From NCBI GenBank assembly GCA_016195825.1, contig JACPYV010000018.1, forward strand, positions 1-64,000: a stretch of 64,000 nt of DNA, written 5' to 3'. Position numbers and translations under genes: made by a program. This DNA is from Burkholderiales bacterium. GTDB taxonomy: Bacteria; Pseudomonadota; Gammaproteobacteria; Burkholderiales; Burkholderiaceae_C. Shown here piece after piece: positions 22,800-29,883 of the stretch. The notes under the pieces were generated by a model. It did no database searches and had not been told where the DNA came from. It saw only the letters and a program-made list of their open reading frames with translations. Numbering within the stretch: the first letter of the stretch is position 1; every line of letters starts with the position of its first letter.

Positions 22800-23624
22800 T
22801 CAGCCGGGGCGCCGCCGGCGCAGCAGGGCCAGGCTGCCCAGGCCACCGAGCAGCAACGCCCAGCCCCGGGGCTCGGGCACCGGGGCGGTGGCGAAGAGAC
22901 CTGAGGCGGAGGTGTAGCTCAGCCCCGCCGGCACGGCGAAGGAGAACGTCGCCGTGCCGTCGACCAGCAGGTAGCTGCCGCCAGCGTAGAGCGCCGCCGC
23001 GACCTGGAAGCTGCGGTGGGTGTCATCCAGCGTCTCGGTGTGCGTGATGGTCCGCAGCGTATGACCCAAGCCCAGGTCGCAGGAGGCGCCATCATTGAGC
23101 GCCCAGTAGCAGGTGCTCAGTTCGCGGTTGTAGTAGGTCTGCAGGCCGCTGCCGTTGAGCAGCACGGCGTGCAGCGGCGTGCCGTCAGTCGAATCGGGCG
23201 GGCCCAGCACCGTGGAGTCGATGGTCAGCTTGACGACGACGTTCACGGGTGCCGGCAGGCTGCCGGCAAAAGTGATGGTGTCCAGGAAGTTGGCGGCAGC
23301 GCCCGGGCCATTGGAGGCGCCGCCAGGGAAATGCGAGCTGATGCGCAACTGGGCCTGGGCCAGGTCCGCCGTGGCCGTCGCGTAGTTGTTGTGGCCACGA
23401 AAGCCGTAGACGAAGGCGGTAGCAAGCGTCAGCGGGAAGGTGCCCGGCGTGCAGCCGCCGTAGGGATTGATGCCCTGGCCATCAGCGCCCGTGCACCCCC
23501 CCTCGCCGGGCGTCGCGTAGGCGCCGCTGTAGTAGCCGAACTCGGCGTAGGCCCGCGCGGGCCGATGGCTCAATGCAAGGGCCAGCAGGGGCAAGGCGCA
23601 CAAGGCCTTCAGGGAGTTTTTCAT
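22800..23624 (-). CDS. PEP-CTERM sorting domain protein
   Basis: A 274-residue secreted protein. MKNSLKALCALPLLALALSH begins a signal peptide; the ATG at 23624 follows a GGAAGGG-containing leader. The body is a beta-rich, Gly/Thr-rich domain with scattered Cys (CTGADGQGINPYGGC and CYWALNDGASC, likely disulfides). The C-terminus is VPEPRGWALLLGGLGSLALL followed by RRRRPG, the exosortase sorting signal. Function beyond surface display is unknown. A long perfect hairpin lies 31 bases upstream of the start. Confidence 0.88.
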   Translation of the reverse strand: MKNSLKALCALPLLALALSHRPARAYAEFGYYSGAYATPGEGGCTGADGQGINPYGGCTPGTFPLTLATAFVYGFRGHNNYATATADLAQAQLRISSHFPGGASNGPGAAANFLDTITFAGSLPAPVNVVVKLTIDSTVLGPPDSTDGTPLHAVLLNGSGLQTYYNRELSTCYWALNDGASCDLGLGHTLRTITHTETLDDTHRSFQVAAALYAGGSYLLVDGTATFSFAVPAGLSYTSASGLFATAPVPEPRGWALLLGGLGSLALLRRRRPG

Positions 23625-23654
23625 GCGCCTACCCTTCCTTCTTGGTTTCGCATG

Positions 23655-23678
23655 GCGGACGGCTGTGCAGCCGTCCGC
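23655..23678. promoter_or_regulatory. 11-bp-arm palindrome in the PEP-CTERM leader
   Basis: GCGGACGGCTG (23655-23665) and CAGCCGTCCGC (23668-23678) are perfect arms around TG. A third copy of the core, CCGGACGGC (23715-23723), lies further upstream and could pair alternatively with GCCGTCCG at 23670-23677. Transcribed on the minus strand it would form a strong 5' leader hairpin; operator or RNA-level control is possible. Confidence 0.55.
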
Positions 23679-23815
23679 GCCGAGCATCCGGCGGAAACTC
23701 TCGGCTGCCTAGGGCCGGACGGCTTGTTTCTAGGGGGGCGGGCCGTCGACGGGGCTTGACCTCAAGCGCACTTCAACTTCGAGCATCCAGGCTTTGACGC
23801 CATTTCACAATTTCC

Positions 23816-25165
23816 ATGCTGGCTTTCACCGACTCCGTGGCGCCTGACCGCCTCTTCGCCCCCGGCCGCCGCGCCGCCTGCGTCGGCGCCATCGCGCTGA
23901 TTTCCATGCTGGCCTTCGAGGCCATCGCCGTCGCCACCGCGATGCCGGCCGTGGCCCAGGCGCTGAACGGCCTGTCCATGTACGCGCTGGCCTTCGGCGC
24001 GACGCTGGCGACCTCGGTGATCGGCATGACGGCGGCCGGCCAGCTGTGCGACAAGCGCGGGCCCTACCGCGCGTCGCTGGTGGGCCTGGCGGCCTTCCTG
24101 CTCGGACTGCTGGCGGCCGGCTTCGCGCCGTCCATGGCGGTGCTGGTGCTGGGCCGCGCGCTGCAGGGGCTGGGCAGCGGCGTGCTGGGCGTGGCGCTGT
24201 ACGTGGGTGTGGGGCAGGTCGTGCCGGCGCCACTGCATCCCAAGCTGTTCGCGATGTTCGCCGGCGCCTGGGTGCTGCCGGGTTTGCTGGGGCCGGCCCT
24301 GGCGTCGGGCCTGGTGGCGCTGCTGGGCTGGCGCGCGGTCTTCCTGGCGGTGGCGGCGGCCGTGCCAGTCGCGGCGGCGGCGATGCTGCCGGCGCTCAAA
24401 CGTGCGGGCGACGGCACCGGTGAGGCCTTGCGCTGGGGCGCGATGCGCTGGGCGCTGCTGGCCAGCGCCGGCGCGCTGCTGCTGCATGGCGCCAGCCAGC
24501 AGGCCGGTGCCCGCGCGGGGCTGCTGTTCGCGGCGGGCCTGGTAGCCGCCTTCTGCGCGGCGCGGCGGTTGCTGCCGGCAGGCACGCTGGCGGCGGCGCC
24601 GGGGCTGCCGTCGGTCATCCTGCTGCGCGGCTTCATCGCCGCGGCCTTCGCCAGTGCGGAGGCCTTCCTGCCGCTGCTGCTGACCCAGCAATTCGGCTGG
24701 AGCTTGACGCAGGCCGGCATCGCGCTGAGCGCCGGCGCCGTCACCTGGAGCATCGGCAGCGCCGTGCAGGCGCGCGTGCAGGGCGATGCCGCGCGGCGCC
24801 GCCTGCTGCCCACGGGCTTTGGCGTCGCGGCAACCGGCTTGCTGGTGGTCATGGTGCCCGTCGCCGTGGCGGCGCTGCCGTCGTGGCTGGCCCTCGTCGG
24901 CTGGATCGGCGTGGGCCTGGGCATCGGCTTGTCGTTCCCAATGCTGTCCGTGCTGCTGCTCAAGCTGTCGCCGCCGGCGCAGCAGGGGGGCAACACCTCG
25001 GCGCTGCAGCTCAGCGACGCACTGGTCAGCAGCGCCGCGCTGGGCGGCGCCGGACTCCTGTTCAACCCGGACACGCGCCAGGTGCTGCCCGTGCTGCTGC
25101 TGGCGTTTGCGTTAGCGGTCGCCGCGGCCGTGGTCAGCCCGCGCGCCCTGCCCCGGCCCCGCTGA
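23816..25165 (+). CDS. MFS transporter
   Basis: A 449-residue protein with about 12-14 hydrophobic helices. The MFS motif A between TM2 and TM3 reads GQLCDKRGPYRASLVG. LVLGRALQGLGSGVLGVALY is motif B, with its Arg and a Gly-rich helix. FEAIAVATAMPAVAQAL in TM1 is like that of DHA2-type drug:proton antiporters, and a Gly/Pro-rich motif C-like stretch (AGAWVLPGLLGPALASGLVA) follows TM5. It is predicted to export a drug or metabolite across the inner membrane; substrate unknown. Monocistronic; regulation not visible. Confidence 0.9.
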   Translation: MLAFTDSVAPDRLFAPGRRAACVGAIALISMLAFEAIAVATAMPAVAQALNGLSMYALAFGATLATSVIGMTAAGQLCDKRGPYRASLVGLAAFLLGLLAAGFAPSMAVLVLGRALQGLGSGVLGVALYVGVGQVVPAPLHPKLFAMFAGAWVLPGLLGPALASGLVALLGWRAVFLAVAAAVPVAAAAMLPALKRAGDGTGEALRWGAMRWALLASAGALLLHGASQQAGARAGLLFAAGLVAAFCAARRLLPAGTLAAAPGLPSVILLRGFIAAAFASAEAFLPLLLTQQFGWSLTQAGIALSAGAVTWSIGSAVQARVQGDAARRRLLPTGFGVAATGLLVVMVPVAVAALPSWLALVGWIGVGLGIGLSFPMLSVLLLKLSPPAQQGGNTSALQLSDALVSSAALGGAGLLFNPDTRQVLPVLLLAFALAVAAAVVSPRALPRPR

Positions 25166-25308
25166 AGGCGCTTTTCAGGGCGCGCCTGGCGTGGAGCCAT
25201 GCGCGCGGCATGGCCCGTCGGGCCGGCAGGCATGGCTCTCCCGGTCGATGCGCGCGACAGGCCACGGGCCGAGGATGACGGCATCGCTTTTCCTGCCGGA
25301 ACCTGACC

Positions 25309-26355
25309 ATGCCCACTGCTACCACCGCCACCACCCCCCACCCGCGGTTTGCGCTGACCGTGCTGACCGCCCTGGCCGGCTTCTGGCTGCTGGCCGATGC
25401 ATCCCAGGCCCAGTCACCGCAGCAACGCCGCCTCGTGCTGGACATTGAACTGCAGCGCCAGGGCCCCGTGCAGGCCGGTGCCGACCGCGGCGAGCAGCGG
25501 CTGAACCAGCGCTGGCAGCTCAGCGCGCTGCTGCAGACCGACGGCACGCCCATCCCCTACAACCCGCTGGACCCCGAGGACCACCGCCGCCAGTTCCAGG
25601 CCGCGCAATCGGCCCAGCGCATGGCTTTGTCGGGGCCCATGGCGCCCCCGGCCGACCTGGCGGCGATGCGGGCCCGGGCCCAGGCGCTGCAGGCGCGCTG
25701 CGGCCAGGACAGCGCCTGCCTCATGCGCGAGGCGTCCGCCCTCAGCGCGGCCGCCATGCCCGGTGCCCACCCGAGCGCGCAAGGCCGCCTGCAGGCCTAC
25801 GGCCAGGCGGCCGCGGCCTGCGAACGCCAGCCCGCCGGCAAGTCGCGCGAGGCCTGCCGTGCCGACGCGCGCAGCCAGGCCGGTGGCGGCGTGGAAGCCC
25901 CTGACGACAGCGGCCCGGCCACGCCCTACCTGCTTTTCACCGGCGTGATGGCTTGCGGCCTGCAGCTGAGTGCCAGGCTGGACGACCGCGTGCAGGGCCA
26001 CTTCAACGACGTGCAAGGCGTCGTCAACTACACCGAGACCGCCCAGGGCAGCGAGACCCGCCGCGACGACCTGCCCTGCCCCACGCTGTAGGCGGTGCTG
26101 GACACGCGCAATGGCCGCGTCTGGACGGCGCTGGCGATGGTGCCGCAGGACGTGCAAGGCGTGCGCACTCGCGAAGAAACCAACCGGCGCGCGCAGCGCC
26201 ACGAGGGACGCATCCCCCTGCAGTGGCTGGAGGCCCAGGCCTGGCTGCAGCGGCGGCTGGTGCAGCTCAGCGCCGAAGGGCAGGACCAGGCGCACCTGCC
26301 GGCAGGTGCCGGGCAGACGGACATCCAAATGAAGTGGAGCTTTCGGCCCGCCTGA
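25309..26355 (+). pseudogene. Hypothetical secreted protein interrupted by an in-frame TAG
   Basis: One reading frame runs from ATG 25309 (signal-like RFALTVLTALAGFWLLADA) to TGA 26355, broken only by TAG at 26089-26091 after residue 260. The sequence past the stop (AVLDTRNGRVWTALAMVPQD, then GRIPLQWLEAQAWLQRRLVQL) keeps the same frame, GC-rich third positions and amino-acid style, so it looks like the natural C-terminus. CAG to TAG is the simplest explanation (LQAV). The N-terminal 260 residues may still be made as a truncated product, and amber suppression or a sequencing error are alternatives. No domain recognised; several Cys in the middle (CGQDSAC) suggest an extracytoplasmic protein. 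Confidence 0.65.
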
Positions 26356-26373
26356 AGTCGGCGCGGCCGGGGG

Positions 26374-27099
26374 TCACGCGCTCGGCGGCGTCCGCAGGTC
26401 CGTCACCCGGCGCCCGCGCCGCGAGGCGGCGGTGCGCAGGTGCATCAGAGACTCCACGCGCTTGAGCAGCTCGCGGTCGTTCCACGGCTTCTTGAAGATG
26501 CCGTAGACGCCTTCGATCTGGCCCACGCGGCCGTGCAGCTCGTCGTGGCCGGTGATGGCGATGACGGGCAGGTCCTCGGTCGTCAGGCTGCCGTGCACGT
26601 CGGCGATCAGCTCGAAGCCGTCCTTGTTGGGCATCTCCAGGTCGGTGATCAGCACAGCGATCTCCGGGTGGGCGTCCAGCTGGGCAATGGCCTCGTTGCC
26701 GTCGTTGACCTGCAGCACGGTGAGGCCGGCGCCTTCGAGCAGGCGCTTGAGCTTGGTGCGCACGACGGCGGAGTCGTCGGCGATGAGCACGGTGGGCGGG
26801 CCCTCGGGCACGGCAGGGGCTGCCTCGCTGGGCGGCAGCTGCATCGGCGTGGGCGCCGTAACGAAGGCGCTGGCCATGGAGCGGCCGGCGCCCGGGCTGC
26901 CCGGCAGCGGCGGCAGCACAACGGGCGGCTGGGCGGCGCGCGGGGTGCCGCCGGGCGGCCGGGGCGGCGGGGTGTACTCGCGCGAAGGGCGATAGTCGTC
27001 ACGCTTGAAAGCCGCAATGAGCACGATGATCGCCAGTGGTACCGCGATCAGCACTGGCATCAAGTAGGCGCCCAGCAACTCCTGCAACTCGTGAAACAT
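26374..27099 (-). CDS. Membrane-tethered response regulator receiver protein
   Basis: A 241-residue protein. Residues 12-31 (YLMPVLIAVPLAIIVLIAAF) form one transmembrane helix, followed by a proline-rich linker to about residue 105 (TPPPRPPGGTPRAAQPP). A complete CheY-like receiver domain comes next: VLIADDSAVVRTKLKRLLEG (acidic pocket), VLITDLEMPNKDGFEL (phospho-accepting Asp), VIAITGH (Thr) and FKKPW (Lys). There is no output domain. The ATG at 27099 follows a G-rich leader; a TTG at 27105 is an alternative. It lies 152 bases downstream of the NtrY-like kinase gene on the same strand and could be its phosphate sink or a local output (inference). Confidence 0.8.
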   Translation of the reverse strand: MFHELQELLGAYLMPVLIAVPLAIIVLIAAFKRDDYRPSREYTPPPRPPGGTPRAAQPPVVLPPLPGSPGAGRSMASAFVTAPTPMQLPPSEAAPAVPEGPPTVLIADDSAVVRTKLKRLLEGAGLTVLQVNDGNEAIAQLDAHPEIAVLITDLEMPNKDGFELIADVHGSLTTEDLPVIAITGHDELHGRVGQIEGVYGIFKKPWNDRELLKRVESLMHLRTAASRRGRRVTDLRTPPSA

Positions 27100-27251
27100 C
27101 CCCAACCCCAGTCTGTGAGACCGGGCAGCCTAACACCGTGCCACCCGCCCGCACCACCCAGGAAGTCCTGTGTTCCCGGGGCGCACTGCGCAGTTTTTGC
27201 CAGCAGTCGCGGCTGTTCACGCCGCCCGAGGCCGTCCTTGGCCGAGGGGCC

Positions 27252-28424
27252 TCAGAACGTCAGCAAAAAGCAGGCGCCGCCGCCCGGCCGCTTGGCGTAG
27301 CGCACCGTACCGCCCAGGCCGTGCACCAGCTGGCGCACGACGGCCAGGCCCAGGCCGCTGCCGCCGGCCCGCGTCGTGAAGAAGGGCGTGAAGATGCGGC
27401 CCTCAAGCCCCGGCGCGACGCCCGGGCCGTTGTCGCTGACGCGCAGCCGCAGGCGTGCACCGCGGCTCAGGACCGCTTCGATGTGAAGGTGGGGCGCCGC
27501 CCGTCCGGCGCAGGCCTGAAACGCGTTCTGCGCCAGGTTGATGAGCGCCTGCTCCAGCTGGGCCGCGTCGGTGCGCAGCGCCAGCGTCTCGGGCTCGACG
27601 GTGACCTTCACCGTGCCACCGGCCTGGGCCCAGGCTGGCTCGACCAGGCGCTGCACGGCCTGCAGCAGCGGCAGCAGGGCCACGTCGGCCAGCGTCGGCG
27701 CCGGGGGCTGGCTGACGCTGCGGTAGCGCTCGACGAAGCCCTGCAGGTGCGCCGCGCGCCGCGCCAGCGTGGCCAGCGCAGCCTCCAGCTCGCCCTGCTC
27801 GCCGGCGGCCAGCAGCGCCGGTGCGCTGGTGGCCAGCGACGCGATGGGCGTCAGCGAATTCATGATCTCGTGCGTCAGCACCTGCACGAGCTGCCGCCAG
27901 GCCGCCAGGGTTTCGGTCTCCAGCTCCGACTCGATGGGCGCCAGCGCCGCCAGCCGCCAGGCCTGGCCCTGCACGGTCAGTGCGGACACGGCCAGCACGG
28001 CGCGCTCCTGGCCGTGCTCGGTGGGCAGCGTGACGACGCGCCGGCCGGGTGGAGCTTCCAGCAGCGCGAGCAGGCCGGCGGGCTCCACGGCGCGGCCAGG
28101 GGCGAGGAGGCGGCGGGCGGCGGCGTTCAGCGCCAGCGGCGGGCCGCCCGCGACCAGGCGCCACAAGGCCAGGGGCGCGTGTTCCAGCGCGGCGTCCAGC
28201 TCGGGCCGCGGCGCGGGCGGTGGGTCGGGCGGCAGTGGTGCGGGCCGGTGGGCCAGGCGCTTCAGCGCAGCCCAGCCGAAGGCGGCGGCTATGAGGCCCG
28301 CCAGCGCGCAGGCCACGAGCAGGCGCGGCGAATCCAGCGAGGCCGTGACGCCGGCTGCGCTGGCCGCCAGCACGACCGCTGCGCCAACGATGCGGGCGCG
28401 GTCATGTCCGGTCTCAGAGCCCAT
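27252..28424 (-). CDS. NtrY-like membrane sensor histidine kinase
   Basis: A 390-residue protein. Two transmembrane helices near residues 11-30 and 35-54 are separated by only a few residues, so it has almost no periplasmic sensor and may sense within the membrane. A PAS-like segment follows (LEHAPLALWRL), then the H box LTHEIMNSLTPI with His185 typical of NtrY relatives, N box LINLAQNAFQAC, G1 DNGPGV, F box FFTTRAGGSGLGLAVV and a G3-like ending. It overlaps the upstream sigma-54 activator gene by 11 bases and should be its cognate kinase. Confidence 0.92.
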   Translation of the reverse strand: MGSETGHDRARIVGAAVVLAASAAGVTASLDSPRLLVACALAGLIAAAFGWAALKRLAHRPAPLPPDPPPAPRPELDAALEHAPLALWRLVAGGPPLALNAAARRLLAPGRAVEPAGLLALLEAPPGRRVVTLPTEHGQERAVLAVSALTVQGQAWRLAALAPIESELETETLAAWRQLVQVLTHEIMNSLTPIASLATSAPALLAAGEQGELEAALATLARRAAHLQGFVERYRSVSQPPAPTLADVALLPLLQAVQRLVEPAWAQAGGTVKVTVEPETLALRTDAAQLEQALINLAQNAFQACAGRAAPHLHIEAVLSRGARLRLRVSDNGPGVAPGLEGRIFTPFFTTRAGGSGLGLAVVRQLVHGLGGTVRYAKRPGGGACFLLTF

Positions 28425-29730
28425 GTTTTTCCAGCCGCCGGTACAGCGCCGCCCGGCTCAGGCCCAGCAGCTTGGCGGCCTGGCTGATGTTGCCATCGGC
28501 CTGGGCCAGTGCGGCCTGCACGGCCTCCCGCTCGCGTTGCGCCAGGTCCAGGCCCAGGCCCTGCTCGGCGGGCGCCGGCGCCGCGGTGTCGGTGAGGCCG
28601 AAGTCGGCGAAGCTGAACACCGGCCCGCGTGCCAGCAGCGTCGCGCGTTCGCAGGCTTGGCGCAGCTCGCGCACATTGCCGGGCCAACGGTAGGCGGTGA
28701 GGCGCGCCAGCGCGTCGGGTGTCAGCTCGACCGCACGCCTGGCGAACTGCGCCAGGTAGTGCCGCAGCAGCAGCGCGATGTCGGCCGCGCCGCGCTCGCG
28801 CAGTGGCGGCACGCGCAGCACCACGGTATTCAGGCGGTACAGCAGGTCGGGCCGGAAGCGCCGCGCGTCGAACAGCTCGGCCTCGGCCAGGTTGGTGGCG
28901 GCCAGCACGCGCACGTCCACTGGCACGGGCTTGTCGCTGCCCAGGGGCGTGACCTCGCGGCGCTCCAGCGCGGCCAGCAGCTTGGCTTGGCTGGCCAGCG
29001 GCAGGTTGCCAATCTCGTCCAGGAACAGCGTGCCGCCCGCCGCCGCCACGAAGCGGCCGGGGCGCGACTCGCGCGCATCCGTGAAGCTGCCGCGCCGGTG
29101 GCCAAACAGCTCGCTCTCCACCAGCGCCTCGGGCAACGAGCCCATGTCAACGGCCAGCAGCGGGCCGGCAGCACGGGGCGAGGCGGCATGCAGCGCACGC
29201 GCCACCAGCTCCTTGCCCACGCCGTTCTCGCCCAGGATTAGCACGCTGGCCTGGCTGGCACCCACCTGTGCGATCTGCGCGCGCAGCGACTGCATCGCGA
29301 CAGACCCGCCCAGCAGCTCGCCCGTGGCCGCCGCAGCCTGGACGGGTGCGCGCCGTGCCAGCGCCGCCTGCACGCAGGCCACCAGCCGCTCGTTGGCCCA
29401 GGGCTTGGTGATGAAGTCCACCGCACCGGCCTTGAGCGCCTGCACGGCCAGCTCGACCTCGGCATAGGCCGTCATGACGATGACGGCCGGTGCCGCAACC
29501 GCACCCTGGCGTGCCACCACCTCGCGCAGCAGCGCCAGCCCTGCCGCGCCGTCGCTGGCGCCGGGCGTGAAGTTCATGTCCAGCAACAGCACGTCCGGCG
29601 CGATCTCGTCCAGCGCGGCCGGCAGCTCTCGCGGGTCATGCCGCACGGCGACGCTGCCCAGCCTGCGCAGCGCCAGCCGCGCGGCCAGCGCCACGTCGGG
29701 GTCGTCGTCGAGGATGAGGAGGCCGCTCAT
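28414..29730 (-). CDS. NtrC-family sigma-54 activator response regulator
   Basis: A 438-residue protein: receiver domain (Asp8, Asp9, phospho-accepting Asp51, Lys109), AAA+ domain with Walker A GENGVGKE (167-174), Walker B LFLDEIG, and the sigma-54 contact loop as GSFTDA (214-219) instead of GAFTGA, then a Fis-type helix-turn-helix (NISQAAKLLGLSRAALYRRL). The start is ATG 29730; the very long upstream extension is an antisense shadow. It is divergent from the ABC efflux operon, whose promoter region has paired dyads and a -24/-12 element, so it most likely activates that operon. Confidence 0.92.
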   Translation of the reverse strand: MSGLLILDDDPDVALAARLALRRLGSVAVRHDPRELPAALDEIAPDVLLLDMNFTPGASDGAAGLALLREVVARQGAVAAPAVIVMTAYAEVELAVQALKAGAVDFITKPWANERLVACVQAALARRAPVQAAAATGELLGGSVAMQSLRAQIAQVGASQASVLILGENGVGKELVARALHAASPRAAGPLLAVDMGSLPEALVESELFGHRRGSFTDARESRPGRFVAAAGGTLFLDEIGNLPLASQAKLLAALERREVTPLGSDKPVPVDVRVLAATNLAEAELFDARRFRPDLLYRLNTVVLRVPPLRERGAADIALLLRHYLAQFARRAVELTPDALARLTAYRWPGNVRELRQACERATLLARGPVFSFADFGLTDTAAPAPAEQGLGLDLAQREREAVQAALAQADGNISQAAKLLGLSRAALYRRLEKHGL

Positions 29731-29775
29731 GGAAGGGCGCGACTGTAGGCGTCCCGCGCGTGCGGGGGAAGGCGG

Positions 29776-29791
29776 TGTCCGGAAGCGGACA
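29776..29791. promoter_or_regulatory. Activator-binding dyad, site 1
   Basis: TGTCCG-GAAG-CGGACA, perfect 6-bp arms around 4 bases. Its centre is 23 bp (about two helical turns) from a second copy, placing both on one face of the DNA upstream of the -24/-12 promoter. Proposed enhancer for the divergent NtrC-like activator. Confidence 0.7.
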
Positions 29792-29798
29792 GTGCGGG

Positions 29799-29814
29799 TG
29801 TCCGCTTTCGGACG
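29799..29814. promoter_or_regulatory. Activator-binding dyad, site 2
   Basis: TGTCCG-CTTT-CGGACG, the same arms as site 1 except for the last base. Its centre lies about 50 bp upstream of the -24 GG, close for a sigma-54 enhancer but workable with DNA bending. Confidence 0.7.
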
Positions 29815-29854
29815 TTCGCGGCCCTGCGCTGGCGGTCCTGCCTGGGAAGCGGCG

Positions 29855-29871
29855 CTGGCCCGCCTCTTGCA
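29855..29871 (+). promoter_or_regulatory. Sigma-54 (-24/-12) promoter of the ABC efflux operon
   Basis: CTGGCCCGCCTCTTGCA matches the consensus YTGGCACGN4TTGCW at all but one fixed base, with GG (29857-29858) and GC (29869-29870) separated by exactly 10 bases. Transcription would start near 29882, only about two bases before the ATG at 29884, so the message would be practically leaderless. No Shine-Dalgarno is present before that ATG, which agrees. Confidence 0.8.
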
Positions 29872-29883
29872 AAACAGCCGGTC

